Source: an uncultured Saprospiraceae bacterium
Lineage (GTDB): Bacteria > Bacteroidota > Bacteroidia > Chitinophagales > Saprospiraceae
Reading direction: 5' to 3'
Assembly (NCBI GenBank): GCA_937928045.1
Contig: CALFWO010000010.1
Location: forward strand, 93,925-157,924
Length of the DNA stretch: 64,000 nt
The notes under the pieces were generated by a model. It searched no databases, was not told where the DNA came from, and saw nothing but the letters and a program-made list of their open reading frames with translations. This document shows, piece after piece, positions 9,220 to 18,919 of this stretch; the first letter of the stretch is position 1; each line of letters starts with the position of its first letter. A program made the translations under genes and the position numbers.

Positions 9220-10612
9220 TAGTTTTGGTTCTTCTTACGATTTGTGCAGTCAGTTCACCTTCCGAAACAATCGTATTTCCAACATAGGCAGTTGCCTGCA
9301 TGTTGACGATGCCTCGTCTAATTCCTGTCAAAAGTTCTAGCTTCATAATCAGCGTATCTCCTGGTACTACTTTACGCTTGAACTTTGCATTATCTATTTT
9401 TAAAAAATAAGTATCCCAATTTTGAGGATCTTCTACCGTTGATAAAGCCAATATGCCTCCTGTCTGAGCCATCGCTTCCAATTGAAGTACACCAGGAAAA
9501 ATTGGATTATTTGGGAAATGCCCCTGGAAATAAAATTCATTGAAGCCAACGGCTTTAATTCCAACAACATGGGTAGGACTTAACTCGGTAATTTTATCCA
9601 CCAACAAAAAAGGAAATCTATGCGGAAGGAAACCATGGATTGCATTGATATCAAATACTGGTTCCTGATTTGGATCGTATTTTGGTCTTCCTTTTAATTT
9701 CTTTTGTTCTTGATACTTTTTGCGCAGCATTCGTGCAAATTCTACATTGGAAGTATGTCCTGGTTTTGTTGCGACTATTTTCCCTTTGATTGGAGCTCCA
9801 ACTAATGCCAGATCTCCTAAAACGTCCAGTAATTTGTGACGCGCTGGCTCATTCTCGAATCGAAGGTCCACGGTATTTAATACACCAGTTTTTTCAACAA
9901 CCACTTCGTCTTTTCCTAATCGCTTGGCCAATACTTCGAGTTCTTTCTTTTCCATTTTTCTATCCGCAATAACTATGGCATTGCTAAGGTCTCCACCTTT
10001 GATCAGGTTCTCATTTAATAACGCTTCTAATTCATGTGTAAAAACAAATGTTCTACATGGTGCAATTTCGGTTCGATATTGATCAACTCCTTTCATTGCC
10101 GCATATTGATGACCTAAAGTCGGAGAGTTAAAGTCAATCATGGTGGTGATTTCAAACTCTTCAGCTGGTAATGCCATCAATTCAGATCCGGTCAATTCAT
10201 CTTTGTAAGAGATGTTTTCATTTATTTCAAGATAGTCCCTATCTGCTTCTTGCTCTTCGAATCCAACTTCTATCAATTTTTTGACAAAACCTTCTGAACT
10301 TCCGTCTAGGATAGGAACTTCCGGGCCATCTATTTCTAGCAATACATTGTCAATATTGAGTCCTACCAGCGCTGATAGAACATGTTCAATTGTCGAAACT
10401 TGAGCCTCGCCTTGTTGAATTGTGGTTCCTCTATTGGTGGTAACCACCTTATTAGCAGTTGCAGGAATGATGGGTTCGTCCTTTAAATCTGTCCTTTTAA
10501 ACTTGAAACCGTGATTGGAAGCTGCAGGATTGAATGTCAATTTCACTTCTTTTCCAGTATGCAGGCCGACGCCTGTAATGGAGAAAGAGGATTTAATAGT
10601 GTGTTGTCTCAT
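9212..10612 (-). CDS. lpxC/fabZ: Bifunctional UDP-3-O-acyl-GlcNAc deacetylase / 3-hydroxyacyl-ACP dehydratase (LpxC-FabZ fusion)
   Basis: A 466-residue fusion. Residues 1 to about 305 are LpxC, the zinc deacetylase of lipid A synthesis: HTGKEV near residue 18, IEHVLSAL with a zinc ligand near 75, and HKLLDVLGDLAL with the other metal ligands. From about residue 320 it is FabZ: HRFPFLLVDK (catalytic His near 328) and HFPNNPIFPGVLQLEAM (catalytic Glu near 375), which removes water from 3-hydroxyacyl-ACP in fatty acid elongation. The fusion is characteristic of Bacteroidota and physically joins two enzymes competing for the same hydroxyacyl-ACP pool. It sits between lpxD and lpxA in one operon. 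Confidence 0.97.
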   Translation of the reverse strand: MRQHTIKSSFSITGVGLHTGKEVKLTFNPAASNHGFKFKRTDLKDEPIIPATANKVVTTNRGTTIQQGEAQVSTIEHVLSALVGLNIDNVLLEIDGPEVPILDGSSEGFVKKLIEVGFEEQEADRDYLEINENISYKDELTGSELMALPAEEFEITTMIDFNSPTLGHQYAAMKGVDQYRTEIAPCRTFVFTHELEALLNENLIKGGDLSNAIVIADRKMEKKELEVLAKRLGKDEVVVEKTGVLNTVDLRFENEPARHKLLDVLGDLALVGAPIKGKIVATKPGHTSNVEFARMLRKKYQEQKKLKGRPKYDPNQEPVFDINAIHGFLPHRFPFLLVDKITELSPTHVVGIKAVGFNEFYFQGHFPNNPIFPGVLQLEAMAQTGGILALSTVEDPQNWDTYFLKIDNAKFKRKVVPGDTLIMKLELLTGIRRGIVNMQATAYVGNTIVSEGELTAQIVRRTKTSG

Positions 10613-10648
10613 ATATTAAGGGAAAAACTCGCGCAAAAATAAAGAAAA

Positions 10649-11680
10649 TTACTGGCTCTCTAAATCCTTAACCTTTGATTCTAGTGCTTTTAGCTTTTTA
10701 ACCAAATCTGGTAAATTTTTGAATGCAGCATAAGATTTAAGATAATCCCGATATCCGAGTGCTGGACTGCCGTAAAATGCCTTTTGAGGATCTTTTATTG
10801 CAGCTGCAATACCACTCTGGGCCTGAACTTTTGTTCCATCTGCAACTGTAATATGACCAACGAATCCGGCTTGTCCACCAATTTGGCAGGATTTACCGAT
10901 CTTTGTTGAACCAGCAATTCCAGCCTGTGCGGCAATTACCGTATTATCTCCAATTTCAACATTATGTGCAATTTGGATTAAATTATCCAGTTTCGAACCC
11001 TTTCGAAGTATTGTATCCCCAATGCTTCCTCGATCGATAACCGTATTTGCTCCAATTTCAACATTGTCCTCTAAAATTACTGATCCAACTTGTTCTATTT
11101 TTTTGAATGAGCCATCAGAAGTTGGTGCGAATCCAAATCCATCAGAGCCAATAACTGCGTTGGAATGGATTATACAGTTGTCACCAATAATGGTATCGGC
11201 ATAGATTTTTACGCCAGGATAAATCTTACAATCTTTTCCGATTTTTACATTATCTCCGACAAAGCAATGCGGATAGATTACCGAGTTGTTGTCAATTAGG
11301 ACATTTTTTCCAATAACAGCGAAAGCTCCAATATGTACTTCATTGTCAAAATTTGACTCCAACAGAGACATGGAAGAAATTCCTCTAGGACCTCCTTTCG
11401 ATTTATCGAATTGCTTTAAAAGAACACCCAATGCTTCATACACATTAGGAACGATAATCTGAGTTGCTAAAATCTCATTTTTGGGTTCGAAATCTTCTGG
11501 GACAATTACTATTGATGCAGTAGTTTCGTAGAGATATTGTTCATATTTGGCATTTCCGAAAAATGTAATCGTCCCAGTTCCGCCTTCTTCAATTTTAGAA
11601 GGCTTAGAAACAAGGACATCTTCATCTCCTTTAATTTCTGCATTAAGAAGGTTAGCGATTTGTCTTGCGGATATTTGCAT
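10649..11680 (-). CDS. lpxD: UDP-3-O-acylglucosamine N-acyltransferase
   Basis: LpxD adds the second hydroxyacyl chain in lipid A synthesis. Starting at MQISARQIANLL (ATG at 11680) gives 343 residues, the usual length, with the N-terminal uridine-binding domain, a hexapeptide-repeat beta-helix from about residue 95, the HNVEIGDNTVIAAQAG segment with the catalytic His, and a C-terminal helix. The reading frame stays open to 11713, but those extra codons lie inside a transcription terminator, so the downstream start is preferred. The gene is first in the row lpxD-lpxC/fabZ-lpxA; see the finding on how it can be transcribed so close to the terminator. Confidence 0.95.
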   Translation of the reverse strand: MQISARQIANLLNAEIKGDEDVLVSKPSKIEEGGTGTITFFGNAKYEQYLYETTASIVIVPEDFEPKNEILATQIIVPNVYEALGVLLKQFDKSKGGPRGISSMSLLESNFDNEVHIGAFAVIGKNVLIDNNSVIYPHCFVGDNVKIGKDCKIYPGVKIYADTIIGDNCIIHSNAVIGSDGFGFAPTSDGSFKKIEQVGSVILEDNVEIGANTVIDRGSIGDTILRKGSKLDNLIQIAHNVEIGDNTVIAAQAGIAGSTKIGKSCQIGGQAGFVGHITVADGTKVQAQSGIAAAIKDPQKAFYGSPALGYRDYLKSYAAFKNLPDLVKKLKALESKVKDLESQ

Positions 11681-11690
11681 AGAATGAAGG

Positions 11691-11731
11691 TAATTAAAAA
11701 TGGCCCGATTCAATTGTATGAACGGGCCATT
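11691..11731 (-). terminator. Rho-independent terminator between serA and lpxD
   Basis: AATGGCCCG (11699-11707) pairs perfectly with CGGGCCATT (11723-11731) around a 15-base loop; on the minus strand it ends in a run of T. It stops serA transcripts and lies only about 10 bases before the lpxD start codon. Confidence 0.85.
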
Positions 11732-11758
11732 GTAAGATTTCTTATGTCATTCAATTAA

Positions 11759-12706
11759 TTAGGATAAAGCAGCAGTTACTTTTTCTGCTAATTCTAACCC
11801 TATATTTCGTTGTGCTTCTACAGTAGAAGCACCAATATGCGGTGTTAAGGATATTTTAGGATGATTCAATAGATCTTCTCTAGGGGTAGGTTCATTTAAA
11901 AATACATCTAATCCAGCTGTCAAAACGGTGCCATCTGCTAATGCTGCAATTAGCGCATCTTCGTCAACAGTTCCTCCCCGCGAAGCATTGATTAAAACCA
12001 TTCCTTTTTTCATTTTTCCGAACTCCTCAGTTCCTAAAGCTGGCTTGCCAAGAAAAGGAATATGTAGGCTAATGATGTCTGCTTTTCCTAACATTTCATC
12101 TAATCCAATTGTCTGCAGTGTTACTGCGGTAGAACTAGCACCAGCGATATCAATGGAAAGGTTAACTTCTTGCACAAAAGGGTCAACCGCTAAGACATTC
12201 ATTCCTATACCCAAAGCAATTCGAGCGGTTTCTTGTCCGATTCTACCCATTCCTATGATTCCAATTGTTTTTCCTCTAAGTTGAAAACCTTTTGAGAATC
12301 CTTTTTTCAATCCTTTGAAATTGGTAGCTCCGCTAGATGGCATTTTTCGATTACTTTCATAGCCGAATCTTGCCACTGAAAACAAGTGCATAAACACCAA
12401 TTCTGCAACAGCTTGAGATGATGCAGCAGGAGTATTAATTACTTGAATGCCTTTAGATTTTGCATGTTCAACATCAATATTGTCAAGGCCTACACCTCCG
12501 CGAGCGATAACCTTCAAGTTAGGACATTGGTCAATAAGCGCTTGTCTAACTTTTGTCGCTGAACGCACTGCGATTGCGTCAAAAGATGGTAATTTCTCTG
12601 CGAGCTGATCTTGAGGAATAGTTTCTGTAACCACTTCAAACCCTGCATCTTCCAATGCCTTCCGTCCGTCAGGATGAATTCCGTCGTTGATTAGTATTTT
12701 TTTCAT
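11759..12706 (-). CDS. serA: D-3-phosphoglycerate dehydrogenase (short form)
   Basis: Oxidises 3-phosphoglycerate to 3-phosphohydroxypyruvate, the first step of serine synthesis, with NAD. With the ATG at 12706 (MKKILINDGIHPDG) it has 315 residues. Visible are the Rossmann motif GKTIGIIGMGRIGQETA, the catalytic region NASRGGTVDEDAL, DVFLNEP and LTPHIGAST with the catalytic His near the end. It lacks the C-terminal ACT or ASB regulatory domain, so direct serine feedback through that domain is not expected. The open frame extends 17 codons upstream but that stretch has no family similarity. A related D-2-hydroxyacid dehydrogenase activity is the alternative. Confidence 0.9.
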   Translation of the reverse strand: MKKILINDGIHPDGRKALEDAGFEVVTETIPQDQLAEKLPSFDAIAVRSATKVRQALIDQCPNLKVIARGGVGLDNIDVEHAKSKGIQVINTPAASSQAVAELVFMHLFSVARFGYESNRKMPSSGATNFKGLKKGFSKGFQLRGKTIGIIGMGRIGQETARIALGIGMNVLAVDPFVQEVNLSIDIAGASSTAVTLQTIGLDEMLGKADIISLHIPFLGKPALGTEEFGKMKKGMVLINASRGGTVDEDALIAALADGTVLTAGLDVFLNEPTPREDLLNHPKISLTPHIGASTVEAQRNIGLELAEKVTAALS

Positions 12707-12808
12707 CTCTATGTAGATTTTGGAATCGCAAAGAACGCCAAAAATATTTTGGTACAATAGTTTTGTAAGCGTGGATTGAAAAAATTATTTTTTATTTATT
12801 TCAACTGA

Positions 12809-13087
12809 TTATTGACAATTTTCCAATTTTTTGCGAAGATCGTGGTTTTCATCTTTCAAGGCACTGATTTCGCTTCTTAGATCTGCTAATTCGCTTGTTT
12901 TAGTATCAGTTTCAGATGAATAATCATTCCCATTGGCAGCAGTGGTTTCAATACCTAAATCTCTTTTGGCCGATTCCAATGGGTTTTGTCCGTTGAATAA
13001 AGCAACACCAGAATAGATAAGAGGTGCTGCGATTAAGATGAACATGAAAAATCTTGCGAATCCAGTTGTTTTAAACTTGCCAGCCAT
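12809..13087 (-). CDS. Small membrane protein with C-terminal coiled coil
   Basis: Not recognised as a named family. With the ATG at 13087 (MAGKFKTTGFARF) it has 92 residues: a basic N-terminus, one hydrophobic segment (about residues 13-32, FFMFILIAAPLIYSGVALF), a polar acidic linker, and a heptad-like coiled coil over the last 35 residues (ELADLRSEISALKDENHDLR). The layout resembles small envelope or division-associated coiled-coil proteins such as the FtsB/FtsL type, but similarity is only architectural. The frame could begin at a TTG at 13105, but that TTG is part of a promoter-like TACCTTTG and would not be transcribed. Confidence 0.7.
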   Translation of the reverse strand: MAGKFKTTGFARFFMFILIAAPLIYSGVALFNGQNPLESAKRDLGIETTAANGNDYSSETDTKTSELADLRSEISALKDENHDLRKKLENCQ

Positions 13088-13102
13088 TTTGAGTACTTTT
13101 TT

Positions 13103-13110
13103 CAAAGGTA
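13103..13110 (-). promoter_or_regulatory. Promoter -7 element of the small coiled-coil protein gene
   Basis: The minus strand reads TACCTTTG here, a full match to TAnnTTTG, with the ATG 15 bases downstream. A good -33 TTTG at the standard spacing is not evident (TTTC about 22 bases upstream). Confidence 0.45.
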
Positions 13111-13206
13111 AGCAGTATTTCAGTTTTCTTACGAAATCATTGACTAAAGTGCCGAAAAATCAGACTATCGAAGTTTGAAAGATTTTAATTTCTTTTTCTT
13201 CAATAC

Positions 13207-13239
13207 TTGGACTCCTTTTTTATTGAAATCATACATTTG
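13207..13239 (+). promoter_or_regulatory. Promoter of the fatty-acid oxidation operon
   Basis: TTGG at 13207-13210, 21 bases, TACATTTG at 13232-13239. The -7 element is followed by TTTGCAAGCAT, and the same 11 bases recur at 13265-13275 in the leader. Confidence 0.6.
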
Positions 13240-13302
13240 CAAGCATAATCCATCGAAACTCCTCTTTGCAAGCATCGTTTAATGGTAAGTAGCAAGAAAG
13301 AT

Positions 13303-14508
13303 ATGACAGAAGCATTTATATATGACTGTGTAAGAACACCCCGCGGAAAAGGAAAATCTACGGGAGCATTATATGAAGTACGACCGATTGAACTTTTAGC
13401 GAATTGTTTGGAAGCCATTCAAACCAGATCGGATTTGGACACTTCCTTGGTTAACGATTTTGTAGCAGGCTGTGTTACTCCAATTGAAGATCAAGGGGCA
13501 AATATTGCCAAGGCAGCTTTGCTTTTTAGTGGTTGGAATGCCTCTGTCTCGGGAATACAGATTAATAAATTTTGTGCTTCTGGTCTGGAGTCTATCAATC
13601 TAGCAGCAGCCAAGATTATTGCAGGAATTGATGAATTGGTTTTGGCCGGCGGAGTAGAAAGTATGAGTCGAGTTCCAATGGAAAAGGATGGAGGCGCTTT
13701 GCTTTTTGATCCAGAGGTCAATGTGAAAGTAGGTTACATTCCTCAAGGAATATCGGCTGATTTGATTGCTACTATGGAAAATTATTCCAGAATTCAACTC
13801 GACGAATATGCCTTGCGATCACAACAACGAGCAGCTAAGGCTTGGAATGAAGGGTACTTCGAACGATCTATTATTCCAATTAAAGGAGCATCAGGGTTAT
13901 CTATTCTCGCAAAAGATGAACATCTAAGACCCAACTCAACACTTGATAGTTTAGCTGCATTAACACCTGCATTTGCAAAGTGGGGGGCTGAAGGATTTGA
14001 TTCAATGGCATTAAGAAAATATCCAGCAATTGAAAAGATCAATCACTTGCATACAGCAGGAAATAGTTCTGGAATTGTAGATGGTGCGTCAATTGTATTG
14101 GTAGGTTCAAAAGAGGCTGGAGAAAAAGCTGGCTTGTCACCTAGAGCAAAGATCGTATCTATAGCAAATGTTTCTACTGATCATGTTGTTATGCTTAATG
14201 GACCCGCACCAGCTGCATTTAAGGCATTGAAAAAAGCAAATTTAACTGTCGATGATATTGATCTTTTCGAAATGAATGAAGCTTTCGCTTCGCCCGTTTT
14301 GAAATTCCAAAAAACTTTAGGAATCCCAATTGATAAATTAAATGTAAATGGTGGAGCTATTGCAATGGGACATCCGTTAGGAGCAACTGGTGCAATGATT
14401 TTTGGAACTTTATTAGATGAGTTGGAACGCAGAGACTTAAAAAGAGGACTGGTAACACTTTGTGTTGGAGGTGGAATGGGAGTGGCCACAATAATAGAAC
14501 GACTGTAA
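13303..14508 (+). CDS. fadA: Acetyl-CoA C-acyltransferase (thiolase)
   Basis: Cleaves 3-ketoacyl-CoA to acetyl-CoA and a shortened acyl-CoA, the last step of beta-oxidation. From the ATG at 13303 it has 401 residues. The nucleophile is Cys91 in [10 protein letters not shown], the second catalytic pair is in GHPLG (His357) and CVGGGMG (Cys387); [15 protein letters not shown] is the thiolase signature. An in-frame ATG at 13282 would add seven residues not expected in the family. Its stop codon overlaps the start of the next gene (TAATG), so the two are translationally coupled and form the two subunits of a fatty-acid oxidation complex. The symbol is by role; biosynthetic thiolase is less likely given the partner. 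Confidence 0.92.
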   Translation: MTEAFIYDCVRTPRGKGKSTGALYEVRPIELLANCLEAIQTRSDLDTSLVNDFVAGCVTPIEDQGANIAKAALLFSGWNASVSGIQINKFCASGLESINLAAAKIIAGIDELVLAGGVESMSRVPMEKDGGALLFDPEVNVKVGYIPQGISADLIATMENYSRIQLDEYALRSQQRAAKAWNEGYFERSIIPIKGASGLSILAKDEHLRPNSTLDSLAALTPAFAKWGAEGFDSMALRKYPAIEKINHLHTAGNSSGIVDGASIVLVGSKEAGEKAGLSPRAKIVSIANVSTDHVVMLNGPAPAAFKALKKANLTVDDIDLFEMNEAFASPVLKFQKTLGIPIDKLNVNGGAIAMGHPLGATGAMIFGTLLDELERRDLKRGLVTLCVGGGMGVATIIERL

Positions 14509-16622
14509 TGATTCGATATAAAAAAGATACTGATAATATAGTGACATTAACACTCGATATGAAAGGTCGTGAAGTCAATGTGCTCAATCATAAATTATCA
14601 TTGGCCTTCGAGCCAGTACTAGTTCAATTGAAAAAAGAAAAGGAGGCCGGAGAACTCACTGGGATTATCATTACTTCTGCTAAGAAAACTTTTATGGTCG
14701 GTGGAGATTTAGAATATCTTCATAAGACTTATGACGCCAAAGAAATATTTGGTTATACCCAAGATTTAAAAAGATTTTTTAGAACACTGGAATTTCCGGG
14801 AGTACCGGCCGTCGCAGCTCTAAATGGAACTGCTTTAGGCGCGGGTTTTGAATTGGCTTTATCTTGTCATTATCGAATAGCGTTAAGTAATTCCAAAATT
14901 AGATTTGGTCATCCAGAAGTTCATCTAGGAATTATGCCAGGCGGTGGAGCATTGGTTCGTTTAATGTGGTTATTGGGAATTGAAAAAGCGTTTGAAGTAG
15001 TTGCTGAAGGAAAAAGATATACCACAAAAGAAGCTTTTGAATTGGGTTTGATAGACGACGTTGCAGATAATCAAGAGGGAATAATCAATAAAGCAAAGAA
15101 GTGGATCTTAAAAAATAATGATGCTAGAAGGCCATGGGATAGAAAAGAAAGAGTGATTCCATTTGGTTCAGCATTGGAGCTGGATATCGCCCGGAAAATT
15201 CGTTACATGGCATCCAATCTTTCTCAAGCCACCAGAAATAATTTTGATGCGCCGGCGGTTATTTTGCAAACATTGGCGGAAGCTTCTAAAGTTGATTTTG
15301 ATACGGCCTCCAGAATTGAAAGTCGTGCTTTTACCCGGTTAGTTTCTGCTCAACGGGCTAAGAATATGACCCAAGCTTTTTGGTATGATTACAATGCTAT
15401 TAAAAATGGAGCTTACCGCCCCAAGGGAATTGGCAAATTTCGTTTTAAGAAAATTGGAATTATTGGTTCTGGAAGAATGGGTTCTGGAATCGCATTGGCA
15501 TGTGTGCGTAGAGGAATAGATGTAGTCATTAAAGATGTCAGTGAAGCTGTTGCTGCAAAAGCGAAAGTTGTGGTCCTAAAAGATTTAGAAATATTAAAAA
15601 ACCAAGGACGTTTAACCAAAGAAGAGTTAGCAAAATTTTCTGACCAAATTAAGATTACCGAAGAGGCAAAAGATTTTCAAGATTGCGACATTGTTATTGA
15701 AGCTGTTTTTGAGAATGAAAAGGTTAAAACAAAAGTGCTTAAGGAAACTGAGGCGAATATTGATGAATACACGGTATTTGCCACCAATACTTCTTCGATT
15801 CCTATTTCAACCATGGCGGACCAAGCAAAGTATCCTGAAAATTTTGTCGGAATACATTTCTTTTCTCCGGTTGAAACGGTACCGCTTGTTGAAATTGTAA
15901 GAGGTAAAAAAACTTCCGATGAAACAGTAGCCAAAGCTGTGGATTTTGTGCAGCGAATTAAAAAGACTCCAATTATTTCAAAGGACAGCTGGGGATTTTA
16001 TGTTTCAAGAGTTAAAAATACATACCTGCTCGAAGGCATTGAACTACTGCGTCAAGGATATCCAGCTGCACTAATTGAAAACGCGGGTTTTCAATGTGGC
16101 ATGCCACGTGGTCCACTGGCTCAGACAGATGAAATAGGATTGGAACTTTCTTTAAGCTTTGAAACCCAAGCTGGAATTTTATATGGCCCAAAATATATTC
16201 AACATCCAGCAGTATCCGTTTTGGAAAAAATGATCAATGTCTTTAAAAGAGTTGGAGGTCATCAAAAAAATGGATTTTATAACTACGACCTTAAAGGAAA
16301 TAGTATAGAACTTTGGAAAGATCTGGCTAATCATTTTTCAATAACTCAAAAGGATTGTGATGTTGAAGAAATTAAGGATCGACTGCTTTTCGTACAGGTA
16401 ATTGAAGCAGCCTGGTGTATGCAAGAAAAAGTAATTCTTTCTGAAGCGGAAGCAAATTTAGGGAGTATTTATGGTTGGGGCTTTCCTTCATTCTCTGGAG
16501 GAGTTCTACAATATGTCGATTCTATTGGTAAAGATATTTTCATTGAAAAGTGCAAACGCTTTGAAGAAAAGCATGGACCTAGATTTAAGATTCCAAAGTA
16601 TTTGTTGAGGCAAGAGGAATAA
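14508..16622 (+). CDS. fadJ: Bifunctional enoyl-CoA hydratase / 3-hydroxyacyl-CoA dehydrogenase
   Basis: A 704-residue alpha-subunit of a FadB/FadJ-type fatty-acid oxidation complex. The N-terminal crotonase domain (about residues 1-300) has the oxyanion-hole and catalytic Glu regions NGTALGAGFELALS and GHPEVHLGIMPGGG. The dehydrogenase half begins with the NAD motif IGIIGSGRMGSG near residue 315 and continues with HFFSPVETVPLVEIV, followed by the C-terminal helical domain. The start is the ATG that shares its A with the thiolase stop. FadB and FadJ cannot be told apart safely here, so the symbol is provisional. Confidence 0.92.
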   Translation: MIRYKKDTDNIVTLTLDMKGREVNVLNHKLSLAFEPVLVQLKKEKEAGELTGIIITSAKKTFMVGGDLEYLHKTYDAKEIFGYTQDLKRFFRTLEFPGVPAVAALNGTALGAGFELALSCHYRIALSNSKIRFGHPEVHLGIMPGGGALVRLMWLLGIEKAFEVVAEGKRYTTKEAFELGLIDDVADNQEGIINKAKKWILKNNDARRPWDRKERVIPFGSALELDIARKIRYMASNLSQATRNNFDAPAVILQTLAEASKVDFDTASRIESRAFTRLVSAQRAKNMTQAFWYDYNAIKNGAYRPKGIGKFRFKKIGIIGSGRMGSGIALACVRRGIDVVIKDVSEAVAAKAKVVVLKDLEILKNQGRLTKEELAKFSDQIKITEEAKDFQDCDIVIEAVFENEKVKTKVLKETEANIDEYTVFATNTSSIPISTMADQAKYPENFVGIHFFSPVETVPLVEIVRGKKTSDETVAKAVDFVQRIKKTPIISKDSWGFYVSRVKNTYLLEGIELLRQGYPAALIENAGFQCGMPRGPLAQTDEIGLELSLSFETQAGILYGPKYIQHPAVSVLEKMINVFKRVGGHQKNGFYNYDLKGNSIELWKDLANHFSITQKDCDVEEIKDRLLFVQVIEAAWCMQEKVILSEAEANLGSIYGWGFPSFSGGVLQYVDSIGKDIFIEKCKRFEEKHGPRFKIPKYLLRQEE

Positions 16623-16644
16623 TTTTTTTAGGCAACTTTAAATT

Positions 16645-18753
16645 CTAAGAAATTCGACTCCAAAGTTTTATCCTGCGCTTATGCTTTTGAATATAATTCT
16701 TTAATCTAATATTTAGCGGATTCTCTAAAGGAGGATCTTTCTCCAATATTCTAGTCGCTATTTCTCGCGCAGTGGCCAATATTTTTTGATCTTTTGCCAA
16801 GTCCGCAATTTGTAAATTTAATACTCCCGATTGCTGAGTTCCTTCTAAACTCCCCGGGCCGCGTATTTTTAAATCTGCTTCGGCGATATCAAAACCATTG
16901 GTTGTTTGAACCATAATCTCCAACCGTTTTTTCCCAACCTGACTTACCTTGTAACTGCTCATCAAAATACAATAACTCTGATCTGCACCACGACCAACTC
17001 TTCCGCGAAGTTGATGTAATTGACTCAATCCAAATCGCTCCGCATTTTCAATAATCATAACAGAAGCATTGGGTACATTAACTCCAACTTCAATAACTGT
17101 TGTAGCTACCATTATCTGAGTTTCGCCTTTAACAAAACGCTGCATTTCAAACTCTTTATCAGCCGGTTTCATCTTGCCATGAACAATACTAATCTGATAA
17201 TCTGGCTTTTGAAAATAACGTTCTAGAGATTCAAATCCTTCGAATAAATTTGCTAAATCTAGTTTTTCTGATTCCTCAATTAATGGATAGACCACATAAA
17301 TTTGTCGACCTAATTTTATTTGCTCTTTCATGAATCCCAATAGCCGCAATCGATAGCCCTCATTTCTGCTGAGGGTTTGAACCGGCTTTCTACCCGGAGG
17401 CAATTCGTCTATGACTGATACTTCTAAGTCGCCATATAAAGTCATAGCTAATGTACGAGGAATTGGAGTGGCGGTCATTACTAAGACATGCGGAGGGTAG
17501 GGGCGCGATTTCATCCAGAGCTTAGCTCGTTGTTTTACTCCAAATCGATGTTGTTCATCAATGATAGATAACCCTAAATTTTGAAACACGACAGGATCCT
17601 CTATTAGCGCATGGGTTCCAACTAAGATGTGGATTTCCCCTAGTGCTAATAATTTTAGCAGTTCTTTTCTTTTTTTTCCTTTTACTGTTCCAGATAAAAA
17701 TCCAATTCTAATAGCCAATCCATTCACCATTTCGCGGAGCGAATTGTAATGTTGCTGAGCCAATATTTCCGTTGGAGCCATCAATGCAGATTGGTAGCCG
17801 TTGTCCAAGGCAATTAACATCGCCATCAATCCAACAATCGTTTTTCCCGAACCTACATCACCCTGAAGCAGTCGATTCATTTGATATCCTCGGCCTAGAT
17901 CAACTCTGATTTCTTTGACCACTCTTTTTTGGGCGCCAGTTAATTCAAATGGTAACTTCTCTTTGAAAAATCGATTGAAATAATCTCCAACCTTATCAAA
18001 GACAAATCCTTTGATTGCCGTTCGATTATTTATTTTCATTTGCAATAATCGAAGTTGAAGAAAAAACAATTCCTCAAACTTTAGTCTAGTTCTTGCCTGA
18101 TCTAATTCTTGCTGTGAAGTGGGAAAGTGAACTTTAGTCATGGCCTTGAATCGTCCCATGAGTTTAGTTCGATCTAATAAATATTTTGGAAGATTTTCTT
18201 CAATATCGGATGGTTCTAATTTTCCAAGCAAAGTGCTAATCAATCTTCTGCGACCTTTGCTGTCTAATCCTTTTCCATTTAACTTTTCTGTACTACTATA
18301 AACAGGAGCGAGGGTAGAAGGTCTTTCTCCACTGTTTGATTTGACCACTTCAATTTCGGGATGGGCAATGTTGAATCTTCCATTAAAACTACTAGGTTTT
18401 CCAAAGACAATATATTCTGTTCCTGGTACCAGAAATTTATCCACCCAACTTACACCTTTGAACCAAATCAGTTCGATAGACCCAGATGAATCTCGCAATC
18501 TGGCTGTTAACCTTTTTTTTCTCCCAGCACCAAGCAGTTGTTTTTGGATCAGAATTCCTTTGAGTTGGACTGACTGGCTGTCATCGTGAATCTCAGAAAT
18601 TTTATGAAACTTGGTTTTATCTACATAACGAAATGGAAAGTTCCATAGTAAATCTCTGAAATTAAAGATTTGCAATTCTTTTTTAAGGAGCTCCCCTTTG
18701 GTAGGGCCAACTCCTTTTAAATATTCAATTGGACTTTCTAGTAGGTTATTCAA
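16645..18753 (-). CDS. recG: ATP-dependent DNA helicase RecG
   Basis: Remodels stalled replication forks and Holliday junctions. The 702 residues match the family. The N-terminal third is the wedge/OB domain (PIEYLKGVGPTKGELLKKEL at the start is typical). Helicase motifs are GDVGSGKTIVG (Walker A), DEQHRFGV (motif II), TATPIPRTLAM (motif III), VVYPLIEESEKLD and QLRGRVGRG (motif VI). It is convergent with the fatty-acid oxidation operon, 22 bases apart, and divergent from rbfA. No terminator hairpin is obvious in the short gap. Confidence 0.98.
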   Translation of the reverse strand: MNNLLESPIEYLKGVGPTKGELLKKELQIFNFRDLLWNFPFRYVDKTKFHKISEIHDDSQSVQLKGILIQKQLLGAGRKKRLTARLRDSSGSIELIWFKGVSWVDKFLVPGTEYIVFGKPSSFNGRFNIAHPEIEVVKSNSGERPSTLAPVYSSTEKLNGKGLDSKGRRRLISTLLGKLEPSDIEENLPKYLLDRTKLMGRFKAMTKVHFPTSQQELDQARTRLKFEELFFLQLRLLQMKINNRTAIKGFVFDKVGDYFNRFFKEKLPFELTGAQKRVVKEIRVDLGRGYQMNRLLQGDVGSGKTIVGLMAMLIALDNGYQSALMAPTEILAQQHYNSLREMVNGLAIRIGFLSGTVKGKKRKELLKLLALGEIHILVGTHALIEDPVVFQNLGLSIIDEQHRFGVKQRAKLWMKSRPYPPHVLVMTATPIPRTLAMTLYGDLEVSVIDELPPGRKPVQTLSRNEGYRLRLLGFMKEQIKLGRQIYVVYPLIEESEKLDLANLFEGFESLERYFQKPDYQISIVHGKMKPADKEFEMQRFVKGETQIMVATTVIEVGVNVPNASVMIIENAERFGLSQLHQLRGRVGRGADQSYCILMSSYKVSQVGKKRLEIMVQTTNGFDIAEADLKIRGPGSLEGTQQSGVLNLQIADLAKDQKILATAREIATRILEKDPPLENPLNIRLKNYIQKHKRRIKLWSRIS

Positions 18754-18830
18754 TTATTAAACTTGTCGTGAACTGGAACAAAAATAACAGACATTACGAG
18801 AAAAATAAATATCGAGATATTGACTTCGAA

Positions 18831-18861
18831 TTGGAATCCTGATAAATTCAATAGACATTTG
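18831..18861 (+). promoter_or_regulatory. Promoter of rbfA
   Basis: TTGG at 18831-18834, 19 bases, GACATTTG at 18854-18861 (one mismatch to TAnnTTTG at its first base). The expected transcription start near 18868 fits the ATG at 18920 better than the ATG at 18878. Confidence 0.55.
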
Positions 18862-18919
18862 CAAATTAAGGAACTAAATGAATCCTTTGGGCGTTTCATT
18901 TTGGCTAACAAAAGATAAC

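Noticed and set aside
11680..11713. Upstream start for lpxD at 11713
   Set aside because: Those codons are part of a transcription terminator stem and the usual N-terminus begins at 11680.
13236..13275. Direct repeat TTTGCAAGCAT in the fatty-acid oxidation leader
   Set aside because: Two copies 29 bases apart, one overlapping the promoter; too short to claim an operator without further copies, though it may deserve a genome search.
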